NCBI GenBank assembly: GCA_028023455.1
Contig: JAQFVV010000256.1
Coordinates: 235,001 to 299,000 of the forward strand
Direction of reading: 5' to 3'
DNA from: Epiperipatus broadwayi
Taxonomy: Eukaryota; Onychophora; Udeonychophora; Euonychophora; Peripatidae
Length of the DNA: 64,000 nt
Shown here: in pieces, positions 33,991-47,210 of the stretch
Position numbering within the stretch: position 1 is the stretch's first letter
How the letters are laid out: the number at the start of each line of letters is the position of its first letter
Notes under the pieces: generated by a model
What the model was told of the DNA's origin: nothing
Seen by the model: only the letters and a program-made list of their open reading frames with translations
Databases searched by the model: none
Made by a program: the position numbers and the translations under genes

Positions 33991-35928
33991 GTTTTTACGG
34001 TTATATGATAAAAACATTTTAAAATAAATCTAAAGAGCTTCTAATAAAGAAATTAGTGGTGATTTAAAATAAGAAATGTATTATTGTGTTTTTTTTTATT
34101 AATTAAATGATTACTTTAGAAGTAAAAGTCAATTAAAAGTTTTAAAGTATCACATGGTATTTAAAAATAGAACAGAATTATGTAATTTTCTTAATTAGTT
34201 CCATATAGTAGTTTGCATAATTTTTGATAGATGTCAGAATTTTGGAAAGTGTGTCTAATGAAAGTATAAAAGATGAGAATTGTCAGTATGTGTATGTGTG
34301 GTGCTACTCTTTCATCTGCTACTGATCTCTTGTGCATGTTTTCTCCTCAAGAAAACAGTATCTTTTAACTATTTTTTATTTAAAGACTTAATTTTCTAAA
34401 ACTTTTATTACTTTTTACATCAATAATGCATGGCTAGAAGAAAGATAATTAGGTGTTTTGTTTCTTATACCCAAACTAACTCAGAAGTATCTAAAGAATT
34501 AACAAAATTCTTGGGAAAAAGAGTTGCTTTTTATTAATTCAGTTTATTCAAACATGCTTAAACTGGAATTTAACGGAAAAAAGGTAATATGTTTTATAAA
34601 TTCTTTTTCAAAACTATATCAGACATTGTCATAGGTCATTTTGATTTTCTATGCCTCACCTTTAGTAAAATAAGATTTAAATTAACTGTGGAAAGACTTT
34701 TTGAAATTGAATTTAAAGATTAAAAAATTTTACTTCAATGAATATTAACATTTGCTAATCTTAAAATGTCTAATTAAATGACTATTTAAGTGAATTTATT
34801 TTAAAGTATTCTCTTGATAAAAACTGTTTAAATGCTGACTTGCCTAATTAATAAAAGAAGATGAACTTTATTGTGTGTTTACTTTATTAATATTTACAAA
34901 AGAAAATTTAAAAGATAAGATAAATGAATAAATTAATGTGAAGCTTCATTAAAAAAGACATAACTTTAATGTATGATAATATTTCACATTATGAAACTGA
35001 ACTATTTAAATGCAGACTTTTAAAAGTAAATAGTAATTTTTTAATTACTACAAATAAGGGCTTGAGTGAACAGAATGCACTTTTAAGAAGAATATTTAAA
35101 ATTCTTTAAAAAAAGAAAAAGTTGTTCATTTTTTCCAGTATATAACAGTAGACAAAATTAAATGAAAATTCTCCTAATAATATTTACTGTTAAAATTGAA
35201 TAATTGACAACAAGCTAGCTGATTTTTTTTTACATACATCTATGAAAAATGGATCCAAATCTTTGCTAAAACTATTTGTTAAAGGTTTCTATTATATTGT
35301 TTGTTCCATGTTTGTTCCAGGTCATACTTGCTTTTATTTTCTTATAAAAAAATGACAAGTATGGATGTGTCACTCTTTAAAATACTTTGCTGAAAAAAGG
35401 ACATTGTTCACCTGTGTCAGATTGCTGACTGTGAAAATGACTTGAATAATGAATTATGGGTGTTTTAAAAAATAATAATAATTTTATTATTATTATTTTA
35501 TATTGTTTTTAATATTATGCCAAGTTATTTTTCTATAATTTATGATATAATTATGCAATTACTCTTATGATAAAAGAAAGTAAAATTTTATATAGTTTTT
35601 ATTGTTGGTTTAAAGTCAATTATGTGGTATGTGTGTCCAAGTAAAGATATTTTTTTTACATTTATGAATAATGTTTATTAATACTTTATTTATGAGTAAA
35701 CAGCCAGTATGATTTATCAGAAGCTCAAAATATTTTTTTAATTATTATGAGATTTTTCATATGACAAGGTATCTATTAGTTTTATGTTTAGCGATATTTG
35801 CTTAGATTAATTATGTCAACTTTAGTTTATAAATTTGTATGCTGTTTTATTGAATGCATGTATTTCTTATTAATTGCAAATTTTTTATTATGATATTTAA
35901 AATATTTTATAGTTGTTTGACTTATAGT
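33990..35928. other. AT-rich noncoding stretch
   Basis: No frame above 60 codons on either strand. Nothing recognised. Confidence 0.55.
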
Positions 35929-36020
35929 AATTTGTTGGTTTCATATATTGTTTAATATATATATATATTGAACTAATTTGTTGGTTTTATATATTGTTTA
36001 ATATATATATATATTGAACT
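35929..36020 (+). repeat. Tandem duplication, 46-bp unit
   Basis: Two units of AATTTGTTGGTTT[CT]ATATATTG, then TTTAATATATATATATATTG and AACT, differing at one base by eye: a very recent duplication. Confidence 0.92.
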
Positions 36021-37299
36021 GCCCACCTTCTTTAATTTATATAATAATGACAAATAGAAATATAAAATACTCTTCATTCCCTACTAAACCATCCAATCTT
36101 TGAAGGTGCTTGGTTCTCAGGTAGAGTGAAGAATATTATTGGCAGCAAGGTACCAATAATATAAACACTCAGCTACTAGACAAATACTGACCAAATAAAC
36201 ACTTTATTTATTTTAAGGTAAACCTTTAGGCACCAGTTAATCACATAGTAATTAACATGTTTACCACATCAGCAACGAATCTAGTACCTGAGACCCCAGC
36301 TATCTCATTGAATTGTAGCTGCCTTAAAAAAAAAATATCTCTGTCCAATCTAAAAATTCTATTTTAAATAATAATAATAATGATTTATCATACGTTGGAC
36401 TTTGGCATCCTTAAAAAAACAAATCCTTATTTTTAAAGAAAATTTTACTTATTCTTTTAGTTTTAACTTAACAATTTCTTAATAACAATTAACCCTTTTC
36501 CCTTCCCACTTTACTATAAATATTATTTCATCATAAATATGTGTATTCATATATAAATATAAATATTTCAATGACAGTTTAAATCTCTTTTTTTAAAAAC
36601 AGTCATTTTGTTTTATAATTTAACCACACACACTCCTTTCATTTTAAATAAATGTTTTAATAAATTATAATAACTAAAATATACATAAAAAAATTTATAC
36701 ATACATACACTTAATGTCTTTGAATAAAGTTAAACACATAAGCTAATATCATTTATATTTTCCAGATACTACTTGGTAAAATTGAAAGTTTTATTTATTT
36801 ATTTATCACAGTTTTTTAAAGAAAATCAAGAATTAGAGAATATGAAAATTTAAAATTAGCTAGGATTTGAAATCTAAATTGAAGTATGTACAGCACAATG
36901 TAATTTCTATAAAATGTCATCTCTGATTGGTTAGTGCTAACTTTCAGTAAATCTTCCTTGAATTTCGTGATGTTATATAACCTTCATGGATTTTCAGCAT
37001 AAACATTTCGCTATTTTATTGGCTTTATCCGAACATGGTTTGCCCTCTGAACTATCTGCCAATGTTATCGCAGTGAAGGTTCCAGTTAGTTGTACAATAT
37101 GGTAAATTTAACAATGCATCATTTTGTAGATAACAATCTATATAATTTTCAATTCATTAATTTTAAGAAATATTTTGAAATTTTTTTTTTAAATAAATAC
37201 AAATGGAATGTTGAAATTTAAACCAACTTAAACAATGACAAAATTTTTATTATCTTGTAAAATTATTGTATTTTTACTTCACTCTGATTGGGCTTCTAT
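36021..37299. other. Mixed noncoding stretch
   Basis: 36,060-36,310 and 36,900-37,100 are less AT-rich than the flanks. The second holds two inverted CCAAT boxes (GATTGG near 36,927, ATTGGC near 37,018) but no open frame follows. No gene is supported. Confidence 0.35.
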
Positions 37300-37432
37300 T
37301 TTATTTTTTTTTTTCAGAACTTTTACACATGCACACATTTAATTATTAGGCTATGAATTGAACCTGGACTCTTAAATTCTTGAATATTAAATTTTAATGT
37401 AATGCTCTAACCAGCTGGGCCATCCTACCAAA
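37300..37432 (-). mobile_element. tRNA-derived SINE copy
   Basis: On the minus strand a near-consensus A box (TGGCCCAGCTGGTTAGAGC, about 37,424-37,406) and B box (GGTTCAATTC, 37,364-37,355) are spaced as in tRNA. A ~45-nt tail region and an A-rich tail follow (minus of TTTTATTTTTTTTTTTC, 37,299-37,315). The middle arm does not fold well. A tRNA head, short body and poly(A) tail make this a SINE. Confidence 0.65.
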
Positions 37433-39652
37433 GCCAACAGTCAGTAGAAATTTCATTTACGAGGTTCCTCCTGATTTCTTTACTTTTTTCTAAGAGCACA
37501 ATTGATTAGTGATTTCCATACATTATGTATAGTCACACTAGGTTGACTTGTGGGATTTTTCATCATTGTCATGTGAACAGCTTCTTTGAATTTATTTTAT
37601 TATCTTTCCCTCTCTATCCATTATTTTTGTATTTCTCCAATTGAACATATGTTCATTGGTACATACTTGGTCTGCTACTTTAAAAACATCTGTTTTCTCT
37701 TTTTAAATACATTCAGAACTTAATATTAAATGATGGAAATAGTTCAACATATAACTACAACTAGTTGTTGTTTTTCTACTATTAGTTATGACTGTACAAT
37801 TTTTAAAATGGCTGCTATTGATAATGATACTAATGAATTGATATATTTGCTCTCATGTAATAAAAAATATAAAATATTTTAATGCAGTTTACAAGATATT
37901 TACACTGATTTCATGATGTTTATGGATATTTTCCCTTTTCATGATCTGAAATTCAAATATAAATATGAGCTCAGATATTTTTCCAGATAACTAAACTCAT
38001 CTCATCATCCAATAGATAGCCAAACAACAATTCAATAGCTCATTGCAGGACAAGATTCCCCAACTGCTCTTCATAAAAGAAAATTCAATGTTAAATACTT
38101 AAAAAGGCATGACTTTTTGAATAGAAGGAAAAAATTACAAGATAATCTTAGTTAGCCTTATGATTAATATAGTCTGTATTACTAGTAAGGAAAGTGTTCT
38201 ACTTCTTTGAGTATTGACTTGCACTAATCAATGTAGTATTATGCATATATATCTTAAAATAAGGTAACCACATTATGCACTGATATACATCTGGATAGTC
38301 TAATCAATTTTGTTTTTTACTTTATACTCATTTAGCATTTCTATACCTTAGTAATTGTTCTTTGAATTTCTTGTTAATTATGTATAAAATTAATTTTAAA
38401 GGAATTATATACCAATATAACATCATTTTATTCTTTTAGCATATTAAATTATAAATAAAAGATGCCACAACTCTTTACTTATAATAAATTACACTAGGTA
38501 CTAAAAATGAAAATATTTTTTCTATTTAAGAGAATTTTATATTTAAGTGAAAATTTTGTTGGTTGTGTTTTATTGTTGTTGTTTTAGCTAAAAGTTCAGT
38601 TTCTTTCACAACTGCAAATCCGTGATCTTATTCCCAAATTCTCTTACACACTATTTCTGTACCCCTTCTTTTTATTAAGTTATCTTTTCTTGATTGTCTC
38701 TTTTCCAGCTTTTGGTTTTTTTTTCACAGTTTTTTCAGTTATTTATTTTTCACTTTATCGTTTTTTTATTATTATTATTTTACTACTCTTTCTTTTTTCA
38801 TTTCCTGCTTTCACAGTGTATCATTTTTATTATTATATTGACACTTTTTTTTACTTTCCTCTTGCTTCTTTCTTTACTGTGACTCTCTCATTCTTTTTTA
38901 TTTATTCTCTTTTTCTGATTTTCTTATTCCTTTTTATTATTTTTCTCATCTCAGTAAACATATATGTTTGATTTTTGTTTCTCTTTTATTCCTATTTTAA
39001 CTTAATTTAAATAAACAGTTATATTCTTTATTAAAATCTACTTATTTTTAATACTTAAAATCGGATATTGAAAAAAAATAACTGAAATATTTTGACGATT
39101 TTAAACATCTAGAGAAAAAATGAAATAAAAATTGCTCAGTTAGAAAAAAAAAATGCATTTCTGAACCTTTTTTCTTCTTTTATTTATAAAATAATCAATT
39201 ATTTTACTAGAAAAAAGTACTATATAACAGTTTTCTCTTTTTAATGAAAATCTCATTATGGAAATATAAGATGTCATCATACACATGCCTTTATTCATAT
39301 TTATAGTTTTTTTTTTTTCAAAATCCTAGTTGTAAATGTAAAATTTACATACTATTTCTGAGATCAAATCAATAAATATGCAATTTCATGAGAGTTTATG
39401 GTTTTAATTTTTAAAAAAATACTTGTATAGCTTTATATTTTAAAAAAGACATGGTTCTTAAATATGGTGCTTTTATGGTTCCAATAATATTATGACAAAC
39501 ATCGATACAATCAAAGAATAACGTTATTTTATAGAATTCAAACTTTTTTATTCTTATTTTATTACAAAGTTATCAGTAATCATCGGTCTTCATTATAAAA
39601 TAAGATTATACATATTATATTTAATGTTTTCACGGTTATATGATGTAAATAA
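37433..39652. other. AT-rich noncoding stretch
   Basis: Includes a pyrimidine-rich block (38,640-38,980) whose two overlapping hydrophobic frames (38,690-38,971; 38,694-38,882) are simple-sequence translation. No gene supported. Confidence 0.5.
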
Positions 39653-39793
39653 AATAGTTTTTGGGTTTAAACCACGTTTTAGTTTTGATTCATTCCCAAT
39701 TCGTTCGATAAAATTGACAATGGCGAATGCTATTTCGTGGAATCATTGGGAATGAATCAAAACTAACACATGTGATCTAACCCAAGAACTATT
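39653..39793. mobile_element. Small MITE, ~47-bp terminal inverted repeats
   Basis: AATAGTTTTTGGGTT at the left end is inverted as AACCCAAGAACTATT at the right. Further in, AGTTTTGATTCATTCCCAA pairs with TTGGGAATGAATCAAAACT. The 45-bp centre (GATAAAATTGACAATGGCGA) is unique. The length of ~140 bp and the absence of coding fit a MITE. It sits next to a (TA)n tract. Confidence 0.82.
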
Positions 39794-39813
39794 ATATATA
39801 TATATATATATAT
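39794..39813 (+). repeat. (TA)n microsatellite
   Basis: Short TA run abutting the small MITE. Confidence 0.9.
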
Positions 39814-39888
39814 TACAACTAATCTATATTTTAGTGCTAATTTATTATAGTTTTTGTTATAGCTTATTAAGATGTAGCTCATTAGTTT

Positions 39889-39992
39889 TGTTTTTTTTTC
39901 TCATGTGTCATAGCATCAGCCAGGAAGTGAACCTGCTAACCCAGGACAACTTCTTGTAAAGAAGCTGTCACTGAAGTTGTAATGCTAAAGTA
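39889..39992 (-). mobile_element. tRNA-derived SINE copy
   Basis: The minus strand reads TTTAGCATTACAACTTCAGT, later AAGTTGTCCTGGGTTAGC, the B-box-like AGGTTCACTTCC and GCTGATGCTATGACAC, then an A-rich tail (minus of TTTTTTTTTC). The last ~45 bp and the tail match the copy at 436-530. Confidence 0.6.
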
Positions 39993-41375
39993 AAATTGTA
40001 TTTAAGTGGGAAAAAATAGTTAACTATCCCCTTGATCATAAGTTATCACTTTATTGTATGAAAAGATAAAGAACATTACAAATAAGCCCATCTTTCATAA
40101 TTATATAATAATATAAAATTTTATAGGTAATTGACCAAATAACAAAAATATCTCTCATTAATAACTATATTTTTGATAACATGTGCAGAACTAAAAGTTT
40201 TTATAATGGTAACATTTTTTGTACTTTTACCAATACAATTACAGGATATAATAAAATTACTGGAAAAAAATGACAACAATTTCATAAGCATTTGAGAAAA
40301 AATATTTTATGTCATTGAGCTTCAGAGTGATCAAATTCATAGTTTCTTATTAACTTACATATATATCCAGACTTTAGATCACCAGTCTTGATTAGAATAA
40401 ATCGGAATTAGAAATCAATAATCCATAAACATCATAAAGGACTGTAGCCAATAAGAGTGCATACAATATTCCTTTTTGTTTTCATCAATTATATTTTACA
40501 AGTAATTAGATAAAGAGAAAAAATATTATGACAAAGCAGAAACTCTGTCAGAATGGCATCTATTATTTTTGTCATTATACAATTCAGAAGTTTCATTAGC
40601 TTTCTAAAACACCCATATTTTAATTTGCTTCTACTTCTAATCTATCTGCTTTGGCAATTGTTTCTTTTGACATTTGCGTGATTATAAAACCTTAAGATTT
40701 ATTTGATGAATTAAATGTTACAACTTAATTAATTGAGTTTATTATCACATATAGAAAATTGAATAAAATTATATCAATGTTCAATCACTCTACTTCTTTT
40801 AAAGATTCTGGATACTTTTCAAAAAAAACATTCTCTTCTCTCTTTTTTAAATTTACATTTAACCTTTGGAACCACAATATGTTTAACAAAAGTTATGCTT
40901 AAGGGAAGAAGGAATCCTTAATTATCTTTTAAAATTCTATACATACTTCAAAAGTCTTCATCTTTAAGTATTTTGAATAGTCTATGTTAGCATTAAATCA
41001 CTCTCTTTTTAAAACAGTAAGTGAGTTTGATTCCCATAGTCTGATGGATGTCATTGATTTGAGCCTTAAGAACTATGTGACTAATCTCTTATAATGACTG
41101 ATGTTACATAAAAAAAAATTTGAGATAAATATTATTGAAAATTAAATATTTTATTTGGCAAAAACAATATGTGCAAATATAGTAATAAGATGTAAAAAAA
41201 ACTTTCAAAAGTAAACTTTTTAGTAGTCAGCATTAATTCTGTTTTTACACTAAATATTCTAAATAATTGATATTAATGCTATATAAAAAAATTCTGCTAG
41301 CTTGACTTATTTTTTGCAAATACTGAAAACCTTTTCTAAAAATATATGTAACCCTATTGCATAATTTGCAGTAGT
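39993..41375. other. AT-rich noncoding stretch
   Basis: No gene, RNA or repeat partner recognised. The minus frame at 41,245-41,442 translates the (TAA)n array. Confidence 0.5.
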
Positions 41376-41393
41376 AATAATAACAACAACAAC

Positions 41394-41428
<35 letters not shown>
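41376..41428 (+). repeat. (TAA)n/(CAA)n microsatellite
   Basis: TAA units with a CAA block, directly before the LINE. The LINE has the same kind of tail at its 3' end, so this may be the tail of an earlier copy or the array the LINE inserted into. Confidence 0.9.
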
Positions 41429-41429
<1 letters not shown>

Positions 41430-44400
41430 TCAAACTAGCCACAACCCAACAATATTCATGGGTGATTTCAATTTAAACTGTGAAAAATTCAATACAAAAT
41501 GGTTACATCAATTAAACTTGCCACTTATGAAGACTTGAGGGCTTTATTGCCACAGATTCAGTGTTATTCTATAATCAATGACACTTCACACTTATTATCT
41601 CTACTTGTACACACCAGTGCTTCATGATTTAAATAACTTCTAATTCAATCCATGTTCATTTTCAGACCATGTTGCACAAACCATTACAATAAATTTCTCA
41701 GAACTCCAAACAACATTCATTCATCTAGAAAAGACCATCAAACTTTTATTCCCAACAGCCACTACTGAATTCCTATTCTCAGAGTCTTACATCATGCTAA
41801 ACAAAAATTAATGATGTGCCACAAGCTTCCATTCAAAAATACCAGTTATTCATCAATATACTACCCTTCAACATACATCACATGACAAGATACTCATTCT
41901 CCCAATTAATGGCACTAGCAGATAATCCCCACAAAAAAATCACCATTGCCAGATCCATACACAACAGCCATCAGTACATACAAAAACTAAAAAAACTATG
42001 CCACACTACATGTCAACAATTAAAGAATACCTTTCCACAAAAAATATGCCTCACCCAACAACACACATGGACACACCAATATATCTGCTGAGCACTGGGC
42101 TATCCATCAACCAGAAAAGTGCCCATGGTGATTGAGATAAATGGCAATGTCTATACAGGCATAACATGTTGAACACTATACATCAACATTTCAAGCAAAA
42201 GCTTCAAACATATAAACAATTCACACCAACCACTGATGAGTTTGGAACACTTGAAATAGATACTCCCTTTCAAATCCAACAATTTCTAAGAAAGCTTTAA
42301 AAAATTCTCATTAGTTTACACTCAGCAACCAATGACATACCAGCATTTGTCTTTTCACATTTAAGTCAATTTACCACAGAGTACATTTGCAACTTTGCTA
42401 ACTTCCTATCATAAAAAACAGTACTAGAGGACTATATCCAATAGAAATAGTGCCATTTAACAAAAAACAACAGCCATTTCAAATCTCAACAACATTTGCA
42501 TCATCTCCATGATTCCATTGGGAATTAAATTATTGGAAAAGGTAGTCAAAGATAAAATAGAAACATACATTCTTCCCCTGATATTAAGCAAGCAGTATGC
42601 AAAGAAGGGAACCTCCATCACACTGGCTGCACTTGTATTTAAAATGATACAAAGTGTAGTGCAACAAGATAAAAAGTATGCCCCAATTGCCGTTTAACTG
42701 GATATACAGGCAGTGTTTGATTGTGTGGCAATAGATTTCTTAACGAACATGCTTGCAAATACAGCAATTCCACCCACCCTATTATACATTATCATAAATC
42801 TCTTGCTCACCTGAGAGATACACCTCATACTTAGTAGCAGAAACACAACAGTGTTTATTCCCACACAATCAATTTCACAAGGATCCCCACTCAGAACACT
42901 GCCATTTATTCCATGTATAAAAATCCACTCTTAAAACAGCTTGAAAATGGTTACCATGAACTTCCCAATGTATTCTATATATTGCATAGATAGATGATGT
43001 GACACTGTTTCTAACATCATGTAAAGAAATTCCAGTATTAGAAAGAATACTGCAAAATTTCACAGACATGAAAAAACTACAATTCAACCTAAGAAAAACA
43101 TCAGCATGGTTCATATATACTAGTAAACCCTACAAACAGCTATATCAAAAAAAAACCTACTCCATTTCAAGGATTTTTATTTTACCTGTGAGTACATGGA
43201 ATGAGACAAACACTTCAAATAAACTCAAACAGAAAGCAACAAACATATCCACATCATTATCAAATGCATACCTATCTCTATATACAAAAGTGTCCCTATT
43301 TGATATACTCATAACAACAAGAATTGCATATTATTTACCTATTGTCAACTTTACAAAAAACTTTACAGCTGTCATATCAGTGCTCTGTAGCAAACTACTA
43401 TGGGATAGGAAAATTGTAACCATTTCAATCAAACAACTCAGTCAACCAACTATATGGAATGCTTTGGGGATACACACCATACATGTGTTTCACACACAAA
43501 AATCAATAAACCTACTGGAAAATATCATTACACAGTTTCAGCAGCTACAAAGCCTCCTCAACATAATCCCGACAGATTGTTGTCCCCCCACAAATGGATA
43601 TCTAGTATCACTAGCCCACTCAGCACAAATCAATGTTGGATCTACAACTCTCACATTTGACAGTAAATATACCTACTGGAAGACATATGAATTGATCAAC
43701 CCAACCACAAACAGTCAGACCTTCATCCCAATACTGGGAGTAAAGAACAAGCAACTCCTTAAAAACTTCAGAAAATTATCAATGGAACTGAAGTTCTCAA
43801 GCTAAATCTATTTGCACTATCAACATTCTATTTCTTATTATACCATTTTTATAGGTCAATAGACCCATTCTCCAACCTATGCCATGCTGCTGAAGAAACA
43901 CAACAACACATACTTTACAAATGTACAGAACTAATACTACATGAGACAATATGCTAAATTAATATAGAACAAGACAAACTATACAACAGCTAACAGATTT
44001 ACACACACAAGCAGACAATCCCTACAGCATGAGCAGCAATATTTGGATTTTATGCATTTTGATGCAAATGATGTACATTCAATTTGAGAAATAACATCAG
44101 ATGCCATCCAGCAACATTTTATAACAAGCTACAACAATAAAAAACAGAGAAGCTAAGACTACACATCCAGATATCTATGTGGCCACCTGGTTATAAGCTA
44201 ATTTACAAGAGCATGTAAAACTAGACATTATATAAGCATAGCCTATTCAAACAAAACCAACAATGAACAAGAAACTAAAAGGACAATATGAAATGTGGAT
44301 TCTCACACAGCTGAACAAATGAATAAAACTTTTGATAAAAGAACAAAGACAGTAACAGTATATTAATAAAAGATAATAACAAGATCAAAAACTAATAACA

Positions 44401-44622
44401 GTAAAAATTAAACAATAGCCATAACAAAAATTGACTTTGAAAAAATCTACCATGTACCCCCAGGGTTTTTAAAGTATTGTAATTAAATAGGTAACTGATG
44501 TAGACTTCTATTCAATACTTCCATGCCTATGTAATTAACAATGAAAATTTCAGTCAAACCAAATATGTAAAAAATCATCATGCCACTGTAACATTTGTTG
44601 ATAACAAAGTATATTATTGAAA

Positions 44623-44626
<4 letters not shown>
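41429..44626 (+). pseudogene. APE-type LINE relic (endonuclease, RT, C-terminal zinc motif)
   Basis: LINEs nick DNA with an APE-like endonuclease and copy their RNA at the nick. The end of the nuclease is visible in one frame: MGDFNLN (41,458) and FSDHVAQ (41,659), separated by three in-frame stops. The RT follows: LLEKVVKDKIETYILP (42,530), motif A LDIQAVFDC (42,698-42,724) in frame with motif B SQGSPL (42,875), then motif C IDDVTLFLTS (42,990) one frame over. The longest frame, 42,999-43,805 (268 codons, thumb and connection), is still open. C-H-x7-H-x4-C (43,880-43,924) is a LINE C-terminal zinc-type motif. The 5' part is missing. The TAA tail recalls I-type elements; the clade is uncertain. 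Confidence 0.85.
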
Positions 44627-44654
<28 letters not shown>

Positions 44655-44700
44655 CAACAACAACAACAAGAACAACAACAACAACAATAATAATAATAAT
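44627..44700 (+). repeat. (TAA)n/(CAA)n tail of the LINE
   Basis: TAA units, then CAA units, then TAA units again, at the 3' end of the LINE relic. TAA-type tails are known for I-element-like LINEs. Confidence 0.85.
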
Positions 44701-46537
44701 TGAATTTAACAACAAATTTGAATGAAAATAACTTTTGCCAAAAAACATTCTTAATCAATTAAACATCTTTAATATTATTTACACAGTACATAGAAAAATT
44801 ATGTTTACATATTTATATCTTTTTAATCAGAGTTTGTATGTGTTCTTAATATGTATGGTTAAATTATTGCTTTCTTAGATAATGAGTACTATATATCAGA
44901 ATTGTTCTTAAAGCTTTATTTCTAAAAGCAATTTATGTATGATCGTATTTAAAAAAACACTAATAAATAATTTGTCTAATATGGATATTAAATAAAAAGT
45001 AATTAAAATATTGCATCTCAATAATGTAAATGGTTTTATTGTTTTATTTTAGACTTTAAATATTTGCTTTTTTCATAAAAAAAAAATTTAATCATGAGTA
45101 AAGATTGTTATCATCTGCTAAGATTGTAAAATTTTACCGTTCAATGTATAACTTCAAATGTAAATATTAGATTAGATAGGAGTAGAGAGTAGATAGTAAA
45201 TTTTACATATGAAAAAAATACAAGTATCTCTAAAGTTATTTTTGTCCTAGCAGCTATTTTTAACCAAAAAATAGCATAACATATCAGGTGTTTTTTTATA
45301 ATCTATTTGTCATTTGATATTTATTATCAGTATTGTTTACTCATTAAAAACTTAACAAAATTATATGACTTTATTATATATGTTATAATGGCCAGCTTAT
45401 GTATGTTGAACTTATTTCAATTTAGTATTATTTATACAGTTGCCACCTGACATTAAACACCAGGAAGTAGACAAGAATATATAGAATGAAACAATATTTA
45501 GTTTAATATGATGATGGTGACCGCCATATAACCCATATTTGCAATACCTGGAAAAATCATGAAGAACATCAACTTCCAATGAATATATATGGAATTAAAT
45601 ATGCAGACCAGCCAATATTACAAATAAAAATATTAACACACTGTTTAACCCAATAACAAAACTATAGTTCATTACAAAATATAATTTTCAATCAAAATAT
45701 AACTTTCTTTTTTTTTAAACAGACCATTTCACAAATATGTAGAAAACAATAATTTTTTAATGTGTCCAAAGATTCTTTGATTAATTTTAAACATTAATCT
45801 TTAATTACACTATAATATAGTTTTATAATTGAGTACATTTGCCAAAACATTAAACTCCTGGTTTTTAATATACTTAAAAATACAATCCTACATGAGCAAA
45901 CTCATAAATAAAAGACATTTATTTAACTCATATGTTTTCTAGCATAGACACTTGCATATATCTAATTATGGAATAAATATAACCACTGCATCTTTCTACA
46001 ACAGTAACTCTAGGAAATGGCTACTTCAGAGCTGAATCTTGATTTAGTAAAATTACAACTTCACTACAGATATGGCTCTTTTGAATCCAGTTCCTAATTT
46101 AACAGAATAAAGTCTGAATGAATTATCCCAAATAGATACAGAAATATTTAAACTATTTTACAGTGAACAAACAACTGCATATATTATAAGCTCACATATA
46201 CAAAATCTAATTCACAGCAATTTAAAAAAAAGAGCGGAGACAAATAAATTTTATGGATTTGAATAAATCTTTAACTTAATTATTAATAATTATTACCTTC
46301 ATTATTTTACATTAGGACACTTTATTCTATACATATTTTTTTTAGCATTGATATTTTTTAAAAACTTTAAAAAAAAATAATAATAACATTTGGTTAACAT
46401 GTATATTAAATAAAAGTTATTTTTAAAATATTAACATAACATATATATATATTGTTACCAGTTGGGTTTCATAGCACACAATAATATAGTGTGTCTGCAT
46501 ATATATGTGTGTGTATATATATATATATGTGTGTGTA

Positions 46538-46573
<36 letters not shown>

Positions 46574-46990
46574 AAAATAAAAGAAAAGTAGAAATTAACA
46601 CATACAAAAATTATAGTAGATATTTTCTACATTCACTGAAATAGAAATAATAAATAAAGGGTTAAATAACTCTGGATTTAAAATAATATTTTATTATAAA
46701 ATTAAATATTTAAAAAAGATCTGATAAATAAAAATTAATATTTTTATTCTGATTTTGAAAATTTTAAAATAAGTATGTTTTTGATAATTATAAAAATGTC
46801 TATTTTTGAAATCTTTTAATTAATTTATAAATTTCTACTATCCAAGTAAAAACATGTATATAGATCACACCTTTGGTCAAATTCCAAAGAATTAAAGTTA
46901 ATTGAAAACAGTCACTATGTTTTTATCACCTAACCCAACCAAGATTATAAAAAAAGACTGATAAAAAAATATTAGTTAGTTTTTGCTTGC
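44701..46990. other. AT-rich noncoding stretch
   Basis: No frame of interest in ~2.3 kb apart from the microsatellite at 46.5 kb. Confidence 0.5.
46496..46573 (+). repeat. Alternating (TA)n/(TG)n microsatellite
   Basis: Blocks of TA and TG alternate (TG, TA, TG, TA, TG), an arrangement that favours left-handed or cruciform DNA. Confidence 0.93.
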
Positions 46991-46994
46991 AGTT

Positions 46995-47210
46995 TTCTAA
47001 GAGTTAGCCAGAAAAGTCTGGTTTTAATATTTTAAGCAGTGGCCAACTAAGCCAACTGTAAAGTTTGGCTTTAATTTTCTAAGAAATGGTTAGTAGAAGA
47101 GCTAACTGCAGAGCTGGCTGCAAAGTTGGCTAAAGAATTTTGTGAAGAGTTAGTAATTGTAGCAGAGAATGACAACACTAAAGCTAGTTGCAGAGATGGC
47201 TAGTTAGAAT
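46995..47210 (+). repeat. Degenerate tandem repeat with GTTGGCTAA-type core
   Basis: Many close variants of one phrase occur: GAGTTAGCCAGAAAAGTCTG, AGCTAACTGCAGAGCTGGCT, GCAAAGTTGGCTAAAG and GCTAGTTGCAGAGATGGCT. Spacing is roughly 20-60 bp and irregular. The region is GC-richer than its flanks. It may be part of an LTR or a minisatellite. Confidence 0.5.

Noticed and set aside
33811-34027. Open frames through (TA)n
   Set aside because: Alternating Tyr-Ile translation of the microsatellite.
37300-37432. Functional tRNA gene on the minus strand
   Set aside because: A and B boxes are good, but the anticodon arm does not fold and an A-rich tail is present, so a SINE is more likely.
38690-38971. 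93-codon hydrophobic frame resembling a multi-pass membrane protein
   Set aside because: Arises from a pyrimidine-rich simple-sequence block; no start context or conserved residues.
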